Assembly (NCBI GenBank): GCA_005893165.1
Contig: VBOR01000053.1
Span: forward strand, 1-43,637
Source: Candidatus Eiseniibacteriota bacterium
GTDB taxonomy: Bacteria; Eisenbacteria; RBG-16-71-46; SZUA-252
Direction of reading: 5' to 3'
DNA length: 43,637 nucleotides
A model generated the notes under the pieces. It was not told the origin of the DNA, did not search any database, and saw only the letters and a program-made list of their open reading frames with translations. Of the stretch, positions 34,523-43,278 are shown in pieces (the first letter of the stretch is position 1; every line of letters begins with the position of its first letter). The translations under genes were made by a program, and so were the position numbers.

Positions 34523-36074
34523 GAAACTCCAAGTTCTCGTCGTCGAGGATTCCGAGGCCGACGGCCATCTCGCGATTCGCGAGCTCGAGCGGGCGGGCTA
34601 CGAGGTCACGCATCTGCGCGTCGACACCGAGGCGTCCCTGCGCGCGGCGCTCGAGGCGTGCCGGTGGGACATCGTCATCTCCGATTACAACATTCCGGGG
34701 TTCAAAGGCACCGAGGCCCTCGCGCTGGTTCGCAACACCGAGCGGGAGCTGCCGTTCATCTTCGTCTCCGGATCGATCGGAGAAGAGACCGCGGTCGCGG
34801 CCATGAGGGCGGGCGCGAACGATTACGTGATGAAGGGAAATCTCAATCGCCTGGCGCCGGCCATCGAGCGCGAGCTGCGCGAGGCGCAGGCCCGCTCCGA
34901 GCGCCAGAGCCTGGAGGAGCAGCTCCGCCAGGCGCAGAAGATGGAAGCCGTGGGGAGGCTCGCCGGGGGCGTGGCCCACGACTTCAACAACATCCTGACC
35001 GCGATCCTGGGCTACAGCCAGATGATCCAGGGGCAGCTGGGAGCCGAGCACGAGCTGCTGCGCGAGGTCGGCGAGGTGGAGAAGGCGGCCCTGCGCGCGG
35101 CCGCGCTCACGCGCCAGCTCCTCGCCTTCAGCCGCCGCCAGGTGCTCCAGCCCAAGGTGCTCGACCTGAACGTGGTGGTCGACGGCGTCGAGAGCATGCT
35201 GCGGCGTCTCATCGGCGCCGACGTCGAGCTGTCGCTCCGGTGCGGGGAAGATCTGTGGAGGATCAAGGCGGACGCCGGACAGGTCGAGCAGGTCCTCATG
35301 AACCTGGTCGTGAATGCAAGGGACGCGATGCCCGAGGGCGGGAAGATCACGATCCAGACCGCCAACGTGAAGCTTGGCGAGGGACGAGAAGGCATCGAGC
35401 CCGGCTCCTACGTCGCGCTCGCGGTCATGGACACGGGGACGGGCATGGACGAGAAGACCCGGGCCCAGATCTTCGAGCCCTTCTTCACGACGAAGGAATC
35501 CGGACGCGGCACGGGCCTGGGGCTCTCGACCGTCCACGGCATCGTGAAGCAGAGCGGCGGCCACATCGCCGTCGAGAGCGCGCCGGGACAGGGCTCCACG
35601 TTCACCGTGTACCTGCCGAGGGTGGAAGCGCAGGCGGATTTGGAGCGGCCGCAGCAGCGCCAGGAGCCGTCGGCGAGCGGGTCGGAGACCGTCATGGTGG
35701 TCGAGGACGATGAGCTGGTCCGGAACGTGGTGGGTGACAGCCTTCGAGTCAACGGGTACAAGGTCGTCGAGGTGCCGGACCGGACCCAGGCGCTAGTCGT
35801 GGCGGAGACCTACGGCCGGAGCAACCTGCCCGTGGACCTGATGCTTTCCGACGTGGTCACGCCAGGGATGAGCCCGGGCGAGCTTGCGGACCGCGTCCGG
35901 GGAATCTTTCCGAAGATCCGAATTCTCTACATGTCCGGGTACAACGAGCACGCGTCCGCCTACGACGAGCTGATCAAATCCGAGGGTGCTTTCTTACAAA
36001 AGCCGTTTACGGTCACCGCCCTCCTCGCCAGGGTGCGCGAGGTCCTCAGCAAGAAGAGCCCCGCCCGCAAGTAG
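34512..36074 (+). CDS. Hybrid: receiver - histidine kinase - receiver
   Basis: A 520-residue soluble protein. The N-terminal receiver (about 5-120) has D58 in [11 protein letters not shown]. HisKA has H156 in [19 protein letters not shown]. HATPase (about 250-370) has [23 protein letters not shown] and [20 protein letters not shown]. The C-terminal receiver (about 392-515) has DD at 399-400 and D447 in [10 protein letters not shown]. There is no membrane segment or output domain. It completes a phosphorelay with the preceding kinase and regulator. It ends one base before the end of the convergent DNA ligase gene. Confidence 0.93.
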   Translation: MGDKKLQVLVVEDSEADGHLAIRELERAGYEVTHLRVDTEASLRAALEACRWDIVISDYNIPGFKGTEALALVRNTERELPFIFVSGSIGEETAVAAMRAGANDYVMKGNLNRLAPAIERELREAQARSERQSLEEQLRQAQKMEAVGRLAGGVAHDFNNILTAILGYSQMIQGQLGAEHELLREVGEVEKAALRAAALTRQLLAFSRRQVLQPKVLDLNVVVDGVESMLRRLIGADVELSLRCGEDLWRIKADAGQVEQVLMNLVVNARDAMPEGGKITIQTANVKLGEGREGIEPGSYVALAVMDTGTGMDEKTRAQIFEPFFTTKESGRGTGLGLSTVHGIVKQSGGHIAVESAPGQGSTFTVYLPRVEAQADLERPQQRQEPSASGSETVMVVEDDELVRNVVGDSLRVNGYKVVEVPDRTQALVVAETYGRSNLPVDLMLSDVVTPGMSPGELADRVRGIFPKIRILYMSGYNEHASAYDELIKSEGAFLQKPFTVTALLARVREVLSKKSPARK

Positions 36075-36075
36075 C

Positions 36076-37146
36076 TCAGCCCCCGTGGTCGCGCGCCTTG
36101 GCTCGGACCCCATTCGGTTCCAGTAGACCGAGCAAGGAGCCCTCGGGGCGCGCGATCTGCTCGAACGTGCATTGGCGCGGCGCCTTGTCGGGGCGCCAGC
36201 GCACGAGCCGCGTCCCGTGGCGGAATCGCTCGCCGCTGACGTGATCGTATTCCACTTCCACCACCAGCTTGGGCTGAAGCGGCTTCCACTCCCCCGAGCG
36301 CTCCGTGCTCCAACGGCTGGGTCCCCCCGGGGCCTTGCCGGTGAAGCCGGGCGGCTTGATCAGCTTCTCCAGCTTGGGGACCAGCGCCGCCTTCTCCGCG
36401 CCCGACATGCCGGACGTGAACCCCACGTGGTGAAGGAGCCCCTCGTCATCGTAGAGCCCGAGCAGGAGCGAGCCGATGACGTGCCCCTTGGACGCGTACC
36501 GGAATCCGCCGACCACGCAGTCCGCGGTGCGCCGCTGCTTGATCTTCTGCATGCCGGTCCGGTCGCCGGAGTGGTAGGGAAGATCCCGCCGCTTCGCGAT
36601 GACGCCGTCCAGGGCACCGCCGGTCTTCTCGTACCAGCGTATCGCCGTCCTCGGATCGTCCGCTGCCGGAGACAGTCGAACGCGCGGATGCTTCCGGAGA
36701 TACTTCCCGGCGAACGCTTCGAGGCGCTTCCGGCGCTCCTCGAGCCTCAGCTCGACGAGAGACGCTCCGCTCTCGTCGACGAGAAGATCGAACACGATGA
36801 GCATCGCGGGAGTCTCGACGGACAGCTTGCGGATGCGGCTCTCCGCCGGATGGATGCGCATGAGGAGATCGTCGAACGACAGGGTTTTCCCGCTCGGGAT
36901 CACCAGCTCGCCGTCCAGGACGAAGCGCGGCGCCTCGATCTGCAAGAGCGCCTCCACGATCTCCGGGAAATAGCGCTCCAGGGGCTCCCCGGCCTTCGAC
37001 TGGAGCGCCACCTTCTCGCCGTCGCGGAACGCGAGGCAGCGAAACCCGTCCCACTTGGGCTCGTACTGCCATTCCGGGCCCGTGGGAATCCGATCGACCG
37101 AGAGCGCCTCCATGGGCGGGTAGGGACGACGGAGCGGAAGCGTCAC
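36076..37146 (-). CDS. ATP-dependent DNA ligase (LigC-like, ligase domain only)
   Basis: A 356-residue ligase without phosphoesterase or polymerase domains. The adenylation motif has K31 in YEPKWDGFR. Other nucleotidyltransferase motifs: FVLDGELVIP, VFDLLVDESG, GALDGVIAKRRDLPYHSGDR and KIKQRRTADCVVGG. The OB-fold follows, ending with VRWRPDKAPRQCTFEQI. This size and set fit the LigC group of bacterial ATP-dependent ligases, known in mycobacteria to give backup end joining and to act in base-excision repair. The start is GTG 37146, overlapping the stop of the polymerase fusion gene (GTGA), so the two are coupled. Confidence 0.92.
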   Translation of the reverse strand: MTLPLRRPYPPMEALSVDRIPTGPEWQYEPKWDGFRCLAFRDGEKVALQSKAGEPLERYFPEIVEALLQIEAPRFVLDGELVIPSGKTLSFDDLLMRIHPAESRIRKLSVETPAMLIVFDLLVDESGASLVELRLEERRKRLEAFAGKYLRKHPRVRLSPAADDPRTAIRWYEKTGGALDGVIAKRRDLPYHSGDRTGMQKIKQRRTADCVVGGFRYASKGHVIGSLLLGLYDDEGLLHHVGFTSGMSGAEKAALVPKLEKLIKPPGFTGKAPGGPSRWSTERSGEWKPLQPKLVVEVEYDHVSGERFRHGTRLVRWRPDKAPRQCTFEQIARPEGSLLGLLEPNGVRAKARDHGG

Positions 37147-38627
37147 AGGAAGCGCTCCAGGCGCACGCGGCCGCGCGGAGCGAGCAGAGGCTTCCAGAGA
37201 TCGCCCACCTTGGCGACGCGCTGAGGCATGTTGTCGATCCGGAAATCCTCGATGCGGATCCCCCGCTCCAGCTCCTCCCACGACACAGGCGCGGACACGG
37301 TCGCTTTGGGCTGGGGGCGCACCGAGTAGATCGACGCCAGCGTCCGTCCCCAGGCATTCTGGTTGTAATCGACGAGCACGTGGCCCGCGGGACGCTTCGC
37401 GACCCGGTATTCGGCGGTAATGAGCTTGGGGGCCTGCACCGCGAGCGCGATCGCGAAGCTCTTCGCGAAGGTCCAGACGTCCTTCTGCAGGGGTCCGCGC
37501 TGGATCGGAACGTAGACGTGAATCCCCTTCGAGCCCGTGGTCTTCGCGTAGCAGGGCATTCCCAATCCCTCGAGGCCTCGTCGGACGAGGAGGGCGGTCT
37601 CGATCACCTGCTTGAACGTGGCGCCGGTCACCGGATCGAGATCGAAATGGAGGTAGTCGGGCCGGTTGTAATCGTCGCAGCGCGCGTACCAGGGGTTCAG
37701 GTCGATGCAGCCGAGGTTGATCACCCACAGGAGTGAAGCCAGGTCCTGGACGATGGGGAAGTCGATGACATTCCCCGAACCGTGAGGGATGCGGCACGTC
37801 CGGATCCAATCCGGTCTCGGCGAGGGCGCGCGCTTCATGAAGAAGAAATCGCCGTGCGCGCCGTTCGGGTAGCGCTTCATCACCATGGCACGGTCGGTCA
37901 GATGCGGAAGGAGCGCGGGTGCGATGTGCGCGTAATACTGAAGGAGATCGCGCTTCGTGATTCCCAGCTCCGGCCAGAACAGCTTGTCCAGGTTCGTGAG
38001 CCGGAGCGTTTCGCCGCCGAACTCGATCTCGACGTTCGATACATCCTTGGGGATCGCGGCGGCCAGCACGCAGCGAAGCATGAGCCCGCCGCGGCTCATG
38101 TCCCCGCGGCCCACGAAGTCACAGGGGAAGCGAAGGCGGCCGTCGAAGTGGCTCTCGATGATGTCCACGTACTTTCCGGTCGCGATGCTTCCCAGGAGCA
38201 CCACGCGGTCCTCTCGAGCGAGGACGGAGGCCAGTGCCGCGGAATCGCGCTCGAGGGGCTCGCGGAATCGCGCCTCGTTCGGCGTGACGCCGACCGAGGC
38301 GATGGAGCGCAGGTCTGGAAGCCCGACGATCGTATCCGGGGAGATCAGCCCGCGTCCCGGCGTGATGACGAGCACTCCGTCGGGCGCCGTCCGGGAGTGC
38401 GCGAAGGCGCGCCCGTACGCCAGCTTTCCGCGAAAATAGAGGCCGCTGAGAAAGCTGAATACGTCTCCGATGGGCGCTCCCTGCTCGCGCAGCCGGACGG
38501 CCAGGGGAAATGCGGCGCGCTCGCTGAGGAGAATCTGGGCACGCCTTCCGCCGCAATGAGCGGGGGAAAGAAGGAACACGGTTTGCGGATGCGCCGGAGC
38601 GCGCTTCTTCCTCGGGCGGGAGGGCAT
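37143..38627 (-). CDS. LigD-type polymerase (PolDom/PrimPol) fused to an unknown N-terminal domain
   Basis: A 494-residue protein. Residues about 205-480 are a LigD-type archaeo-eukaryotic primase polymerase: LTNLDKLFWPELGITKRDLLQYY, MVMKRYPNGAHGDFFFMK, metal-binding D329 and D331 in HFDLDPV, TGSKGIHVYVPI and VDYNQNAWGRTLASIYSVR. Residues about 15-195 are not part of that family: FLLSPAHCGGRRAQILL, FSFLSGLYFRGKLAYGRAF, GVLVITPGRGLISPDT, VVLLGSIATGKYVDI and FVGRGDMSRGGLMLRC. I recall stand-alone proteins like this but no function. Start ATG 38627. It is coupled to the LigC-like ligase, which would seal ends filled by this polymerase. Confidence 0.88.
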   Translation of the reverse strand: MPSRPRKKRAPAHPQTVFLLSPAHCGGRRAQILLSERAAFPLAVRLREQGAPIGDVFSFLSGLYFRGKLAYGRAFAHSRTAPDGVLVITPGRGLISPDTIVGLPDLRSIASVGVTPNEARFREPLERDSAALASVLAREDRVVLLGSIATGKYVDIIESHFDGRLRFPCDFVGRGDMSRGGLMLRCVLAAAIPKDVSNVEIEFGGETLRLTNLDKLFWPELGITKRDLLQYYAHIAPALLPHLTDRAMVMKRYPNGAHGDFFFMKRAPSPRPDWIRTCRIPHGSGNVIDFPIVQDLASLLWVINLGCIDLNPWYARCDDYNRPDYLHFDLDPVTGATFKQVIETALLVRRGLEGLGMPCYAKTTGSKGIHVYVPIQRGPLQKDVWTFAKSFAIALAVQAPKLITAEYRVAKRPAGHVLVDYNQNAWGRTLASIYSVRPQPKATVSAPVSWEELERGIRIEDFRIDNMPQRVAKVGDLWKPLLAPRGRVRLERFL

Positions 38628-38945
38628 GGATCAAGTCTAGCAGGCGTCGAAGGCCCCCGCCTGCGCGGCCACACCCAGCGGTTCGGCCACATTCCCCAAG
38701 CGGAGGCAGGTGAAGGCATTCCCGGGGCCCATGCGGATCGCGAAAAACCCCCACCCGGGCTCAGACGGGCCAGCGCAAGAGCCACCGCCTCCGCGTTCAC
38801 CGGGACGCATGCATGAAGCAACGTCCGCGGACTGCATTCGGGCACGGGAGATGCCCTTAGGGGAAGGACGCGAACAGCCCAGTTCGAGGCCCCTCCATCC
38901 CGAGCGGCACAACCTGGGATGGCATTCCAAGAGGAGAAGAACAAC
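38628..38945. other. Divergent intergenic region, polymerase fusion / lipoprotein
   Basis: 318 bases between divergent genes, so both start signals should be here. The only defined element is the AGGAG ribosome site of the lipoprotein at about 38,931-38,936. On the minus strand, 38,637-38,820 shows coding-like third positions in two adjacent frames broken at a G5/T5 run (VNAEAVALALARLSP and FFAIRMGPGNAF...GAFDAC), possibly a decayed gene end. I find no clear promoter pair or riboswitch. Confidence 0.4.
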
Positions 38946-39503
38946 ATGGTCCGTCGTGTCCGAGTCCCACAGAGTCTCGTGCTCGGCCTGGCACTTCTGC
39001 TCGGTGTTGCCGGGTGCTCCAGGATGCCCACGGCGCCCTTGAATCAGCCCGATGCCGGCGCGAGCGGCACCGGCGGCACCCCGGCCCAGGTGCTCGGTCT
39101 CCTGGAAGGCGGCTCGTCGAGCGCGAACAGCAAGACCGTGGTGATCGGGATTCTGGGAGGCGTCGTCTCCGTGGGCGACTTCACCGTCCTATTCCCGTCC
39201 GCGGCGCTCACCCAGCCCGCGACGGTGACGGTGACTCAACCCGACCTCAACCATCCGGTCGTGAGGCTGAGCATCTCACCTGCGTCGGCGAACCATTTCC
39301 TCTTGCCGGTACTCATGACCGCGAACGCGCAGCGCATGGACAAGGCGCTCCTGTCCGTCGCATGCATCAGCTACTACAACCCCACGACCGGGAAGTGGGA
39401 AGATCTAGGGTCGACCGTCAGCATCCTCGGCCTCACGGTTTCCACGCCGCTCTGGCACTTCTCCACCTACCGCGTTTCTTCGGAAGGCAAGGCGGGCTGG
39501 TAA
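38946..39503 (+). CDS. Lipoprotein with ZU5-like beta domain
   Basis: A 185-residue lipoprotein. The n-region VRRVRVPQ, hydrophobic core SLVLGLALLLG and lipobox VAGC place the lipidated cysteine at about residue 24. The mature part has a short Gly/Ser linker, then beta strands: VSVGDFTVLFPSAALTQPATVTVTQPD, ISYYNPTTGKWEDLGSTVSI and TPLWHFSTYRVS. The FTVLFPSAAL...VTVT pattern recalls ZU5-like domains in surface lipoproteins. The start is ATG 38946, because AGGAG lies about nine bases upstream; ATG 38919 in the same frame has no ribosome site and would put charged residues before the signal. Confidence 0.8.
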   Translation: MVRRVRVPQSLVLGLALLLGVAGCSRMPTAPLNQPDAGASGTGGTPAQVLGLLEGGSSSANSKTVVIGILGGVVSVGDFTVLFPSAALTQPATVTVTQPDLNHPVVRLSISPASANHFLLPVLMTANAQRMDKALLSVACISYYNPTTGKWEDLGSTVSILGLTVSTPLWHFSTYRVSSEGKAGW

Positions 39504-39528
39504 GCGGCCGCGGTTTGTAACCCAGAAG

Positions 39529-39563
39529 AGCCCGGCGTGGGGTGACCGCCCCTCCGCCGGGCT
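39529..39563 (+). terminator. Terminator-like hairpin after the lipoprotein gene
   Basis: AGCCCGGCG (39529-39537) pairs perfectly with CGCCGGGCT (39555-39563). The 17-base loop itself contains GGGG and CCCC that can extend pairing. It starts 25 bases after the stop codon. The T-run after it is poor (CGTGTATT), so termination may be partial. Confidence 0.6.
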
Positions 39564-39640
39564 CGTGTATTCCTGGCGAAACATGCTAGCTTTCTCTGCC
39601 ACCCACACCATCCGATCACCATATCCCTGAGGAGCCAAGG

Positions 39641-40615
39641 ATGAGCATTCGTGATGAGATCCGCAGTTGGAGCCGAACCATCCCGCTGGCGGTGCTGCTG
39701 CTCTCGGGCTTCCTGGCCGGGGTCTCGTGCCAGAAAGCCTCCTCGGGCGAGGGGCCGAGCCAGGGGCCCCGCATGAGTGCGGCGGAGGCCGACACGCTGC
39801 TTCCGTCCTATGCCAGGGATCGCGCCGAAACGGACCAACGGCTCAAGAGCGCGCCGACCTCCTACCTCGCCACCATCTTGCGCAGAGACTTCAACGAGCG
39901 CACTTCGCTCACCGTGGGCAGCGCCCCCGGCAACGACGTGCGCATCGAGGACGCCGGAGTCAGGGCGCATCATTTGCGCGTCACCGTGGCGGCGGATTCG
40001 TTCCGCGTGGAGACCATCGATCCGCGGGCGCGCTTCCAGGTGAAGGATTCGACGATGTCTCGGGCGACGCTTCCGCCGAGCGGCATCAAGGTGGGGCGGT
40101 TCTCGCTCCGGCTCTCGCACCAGCGGTTCCCCGCCATCATCGTGTTCGATCCGAAGAGCCCGCGATTCAAGGTCTACAAGGGCATCAAATATTTTCCGCC
40201 CGACCTCTCCTACCATGTCGTGACGGCGCTCGTGCCCAATCCGAAGCCCGACACGACGATCATCCTGTCCACGCGCGGGAACCGTCGACGCGCCGTCCGC
40301 GTCGGCTGGTTCGATTTCAAGGTGAACGGAACGCCCTGTCGTCTCGAGGCCGAGCGCCTGCTCGAGCCTGGAGTGGGGGAGAACGACCTGGGGTTGTTCT
40401 TCACGGATGCGACGACGAAGAAGGAGAGCTACGGCGTGGGGCGCTACCTCGATCCGGAGCGGAGGAAGGACGGCCTCTACACGCTCGACTTCAACCGGTG
40501 CTACAACCCGGCGTGCGCCTATTCGGATCACTACAACTGTCCGATCCCGCCGGAAGCGAACCACTTGACCGTGGCGATCCGCGCCGGGGAGATGGATTCG
40601 CACTACATGCACTGA
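39641..40615 (+). CDS. DUF1684 lipoprotein
   Basis: A 324-residue protein. The signal PLAVLLLSGFLAGVSC ends in a lipobox with cysteine about 30. Residues about 85-115 (SLTVGSAPGNDVRIEDAGVRAHHLRV) resemble an FHA-type strand pattern often present in this family. The C-terminal half is clear DUF1684: FKVYKGIKYFPPDLSYHV, VGWFDFKVNGT, ESYGVGRYLDPE, YTLDFNRCYNPACAYSDHYNCPIPPEANHLTVAIRAGE. The function is unknown. The start is ATG 39641 with GAGGAG seven bases upstream. It stands alone and is convergent with the 799-residue gene. Confidence 0.92.
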   Translation: MSIRDEIRSWSRTIPLAVLLLSGFLAGVSCQKASSGEGPSQGPRMSAAEADTLLPSYARDRAETDQRLKSAPTSYLATILRRDFNERTSLTVGSAPGNDVRIEDAGVRAHHLRVTVAADSFRVETIDPRARFQVKDSTMSRATLPPSGIKVGRFSLRLSHQRFPAIIVFDPKSPRFKVYKGIKYFPPDLSYHVVTALVPNPKPDTTIILSTRGNRRRAVRVGWFDFKVNGTPCRLEAERLLEPGVGENDLGLFFTDATTKKESYGVGRYLDPERRKDGLYTLDFNRCYNPACAYSDHYNCPIPPEANHLTVAIRAGEMDSHYMH

Positions 40616-40651
40616 CCGGGAGCGCGCCCACGGTGAGGTGCCGGCGAGGCG

Positions 40652-43051
40652 CTAGCGATTCCGTTCCGGTCTCAGATTCTCCCTCGAGCGCTGCGAGGGC
40701 CTCTCCCTCTGGGAATCCTCCGCCCGCGGCCTCTGTTCCTCTCGGGGCGCCGGACGATCGGGTGGCGGCGTGACCTCCGAGTGGTCGCCGCGATCCGCCC
40801 GCTCGCGTGCGTGGTACTCGCGCTCCAGGTCGCCGGGCGTGGGCGCATCCGGGGCAGGCGCGGGCTTCTCGGGCGGAGGTGCCTGCCGCTCCTGGCGGGG
40901 TGCCGGCCGCTCCGGCCGCGCCGTCGACCTGTCCTGCGAAGGCGCTGGCCGGTTCTCCTCGGGCTGCTCCTCCTTGGTCACCGGCATCCGATGCTCGACC
41001 GCCGCGTCCCCGCGCTGCCGGGCCACGTCGGGCCGCGAGTTCCGCGTCGCGGGGGTGGCTGTCGGGAGGATCGTCGGTTTCCACGCGGTCCCTGTCCCCA
41101 CCTGCCATTTTCCCCTCGTGTCGCGCCGATAAACCTTTCCGTCCTTGCCCGCGAAAATATCGTCCCGCACCGTCGCCGGCCGGGCGATGGGCCGAACGAT
41201 GGAGCGCACTCGGATCCGCTCGGCGTTCCGATCCACGCGCACGATGTTTTCCGTTCGGTTGTAGACGTTCGCCGGCAACCCATCCGAGACACGCGTCCGC
41301 ATGCGTCCCGGAGGGCGCGTGCGCAGGAGCGTCAGATCTTGGGTCAGGAGCGGACGGCGAAAACCGCCTGGGCCGAACCACATCGATCGAGAGCGGGCCG
41401 TAACGGGCGACGGCGCCGTGTGCCAGCGCGTGCCGACGCGCAGGAAGCCGGAACCGTAGCTCTGCCCAAAGCTCCACCGGCTCAGCCAGGGGTTGTAGCG
41501 CGCGTGAAAACCCCAGGTGAAGCGCCGCGGGACGTAGTGATGCCGGCTCCGCCAGGAGCCGTACCGGTATCCGGTTCCGTAGACGACCGTACCGTAGTAG
41601 GGATAACAGCCCAGGTATCCCGGCAGGTAGCCCACGTAAACGACGTCCGGCGTGGAATCGTAGACGTAGACATAGCGCACGTCGTACACGGGGCAGTCGG
41701 GCGGAATGTCTTCAATTCCAAGCGGCCGGGTATCGCTGACGCTCCACGGCCCCTCGGGGTCGTCGGAGATGTACCAGACTCCCTGATCGCACGCGTAGTA
41801 GCGGCCATCGGCGAGGATCACCTCCGCGTCGGTGTTCACGGCATACTGGAGATCCGTGCCCTCGATCCGCTCGAACTGAGGCTCGCCGTCGTAGGTCGCC
41901 TGGAAGCTGCGGTCGCTCCGCTGGATCGCGCTCGTTTGTGGTATTTCCGCATCGGCGATCGCGTCCTCCGCCTGATCGGTGCCCGCGACGCTCGCCAGGA
42001 TGTTTCCCTTGGGAGAATCCGGCGGCACGCGCCTGAAGCTCTGGGGCAATTGGTCCCCTCGGACGAAGGTCCAGGGCCCATCCGTCGACTGGGAGCGGAA
42101 CCAGCGCCCGGAGATCAGCACGTAGAGGGATTGGGTTTCGACCTCGAGCACCACGTCGCTTTCCGTGTTGGCCATATAGAGGAGCGCGTCGCCTGCGAGA
42201 GGCGCATATCGCGGCGGCCCGTCCGTGGCGATGAGCTCCGTGGGCTCGGTGGCGGTCAGCACTTCAGGGGGCGGGCCCGCGACCTGATCGGAGGCCGAGG
42301 TGTCGGGAGGGAAGATCTGGCGAACCGCGGCGGGCGGATTCTCGATGTCGCTCCAGGGTCCCAGGGGATCGTTTGCCCGGTACCAGAGGTTGGCGCCGTT
42401 CAGGTAGTAGGAGCGGTTCCGCGGATCGAAGATCACGGCGTAGGGAGTGTTCGCGGCGCGCTGGAAGGCCGATCCTTCGATCGGCTCGAACACCGGCGCG
42501 CCATCGTAGACCACGAGGATCGCGCGCCGGGTGTGGAAGAGGATCTTGGGCGGTGCGTTGTCGAGACCGGCGACGCTCGCCCGCTCCTGCTCGGCCGCCG
42601 CCAGACCTACCTGCAGCTCCTCCACGGAGCCCGACAGATCCCATCCCGCGGCCTGGGTCTCCACCAGCTGCTCATAACGGTCCGCTTCATCCGGTGTGAT
42701 TCCCGGCAACCGCACCTTGGTGACGTCGAGGTTGCGTGCGGTCACGACGCTGCTGTCGCGATCGACCTCGATGTGTTCCGTGTACCACAAGACTCCGTAC
42801 ACCGGGTTTTGGTCCTCGCTCTTCTGCAGCGAGAACGCGGCCCGTCCCGTGAGCACGTCGCCGTCCAGATGCTCGGGCTGCGGCTGGTAAATCACGAAGG
42901 AGCCGCTCGGCGAATCGAATTGGCGCGGCCAACCGGCATCGTCGGCGCGAGCGGTCATGGCAGCCGCAAGACACGCGGCCACGCCGAGCACGGCGAGGAA
43001 TCTCGCGATGCGGGGCGGGATCGATGAATGGATCCAGCGCGGCGACGGCAT
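40652..43051 (-). CDS. Exported repeat protein, 799 aa, three WF/GPW modules
   Basis: Signal peptide about 16-36 (ARFLAVLGVAACLAAAMTARA). Three similar modules of about 85 residues (about 178-250, 275-345, 385-452) carry YDGxPxFxxIxGxxLxYAxNT, then YY...xWY/F, then GPW and IPPD/VPPD. After them come YVYVYDSTPDVVYVGYLPGYLGCYPYYGTVVYGTGYRY and TWGFHARYNPW, a Tyr/Gly-rich surface-type region, and from about 690 a Pro/Arg/Glu-rich disordered tail (RPERPAPRQERQAPPPEKP). I have seen similar proteins annotated as carbohydrate-binding, without proof. The start is ATG 43051 because GGAGG is six bases upstream; the longer frame to 43102 lacks one. Confidence 0.8.
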   Translation of the reverse strand: MPSPRWIHSSIPPRIARFLAVLGVAACLAAAMTARADDAGWPRQFDSPSGSFVIYQPQPEHLDGDVLTGRAAFSLQKSEDQNPVYGVLWYTEHIEVDRDSSVVTARNLDVTKVRLPGITPDEADRYEQLVETQAAGWDLSGSVEELQVGLAAAEQERASVAGLDNAPPKILFHTRRAILVVYDGAPVFEPIEGSAFQRAANTPYAVIFDPRNRSYYLNGANLWYRANDPLGPWSDIENPPAAVRQIFPPDTSASDQVAGPPPEVLTATEPTELIATDGPPRYAPLAGDALLYMANTESDVVLEVETQSLYVLISGRWFRSQSTDGPWTFVRGDQLPQSFRRVPPDSPKGNILASVAGTDQAEDAIADAEIPQTSAIQRSDRSFQATYDGEPQFERIEGTDLQYAVNTDAEVILADGRYYACDQGVWYISDDPEGPWSVSDTRPLGIEDIPPDCPVYDVRYVYVYDSTPDVVYVGYLPGYLGCYPYYGTVVYGTGYRYGSWRSRHHYVPRRFTWGFHARYNPWLSRWSFGQSYGSGFLRVGTRWHTAPSPVTARSRSMWFGPGGFRRPLLTQDLTLLRTRPPGRMRTRVSDGLPANVYNRTENIVRVDRNAERIRVRSIVRPIARPATVRDDIFAGKDGKVYRRDTRGKWQVGTGTAWKPTILPTATPATRNSRPDVARQRGDAAVEHRMPVTKEEQPEENRPAPSQDRSTARPERPAPRQERQAPPPEKPAPAPDAPTPGDLEREYHARERADRGDHSEVTPPPDRPAPREEQRPRAEDSQRERPSQRSRENLRPERNR

Positions 43052-43240
43052 GAGTGCCTCCCGGAAGAGATGGAGTGCGGGGCCAGTCCTTCTGGCCTTC
43101 ACTGAGAAGGTACTCGCGGGGCCATGGCAGAAGTGTGGCGGCGAAAGGGCGAATTCTGGCGTGGGTGCCGAGGGGTGGCTGCGGGGTCTCGCCGGCGCCG
43201 CCCGACAGGTGTTGGCGGCTCCACGTGGCCGCAGAAAATC

Positions 43241-43253
43241 CCTGGCATCCAGG
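43241..43253. repeat. Inverted repeat CCTGG-CAT-CCAGG
   Basis: A perfect 5-base inverted repeat around CAT, three bases before the larger AT-rich palindrome. It could be a second operator half or part of the same regulatory site. Confidence 0.35.
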
Positions 43254-43255
43254 GA

Positions 43256-43274
43256 TACTTTGTATTATAAAGTA
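43256..43274 (+). promoter_or_regulatory. AT-rich palindromic operator/promoter before the last gene
   Basis: TACTTTGTATTATAAAGTA is a 19-base palindrome (nine-base arms with one mismatched pair) in an otherwise very GC-rich stretch. It contains TATTAT (43263-43268), a good -10 box. The ATG at 43279 follows within 11 bases and has no ribosome site, so the transcript may be leaderless. A repressor bound here would cover the promoter. Confidence 0.6.
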
Positions 43275-43278
43275 CTCC

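Noticed and set aside
38720-38830. Possible c-di-GMP (GEMM) riboswitch before the lipoprotein
   Set aside because: AGCGCAAGAGCCACCGCC superficially resembles the conserved GACGCAAAGCCAC core, but an extra base interrupts it, and neither the tetraloop stem nor the GGCAAACC element can be formed.
38919-38945. Upstream ATG (38919) as the lipoprotein start
   Set aside because: It has no ribosome site and would place EEKN ahead of the signal sequence; ATG 38946 has AGGAG at a suitable distance.
43052-43102. Longer start for the 799-aa exported protein
   Set aside because: The extension lacks a ribosome site and would bury the signal peptide; GGAGG lies six bases before ATG 43051.
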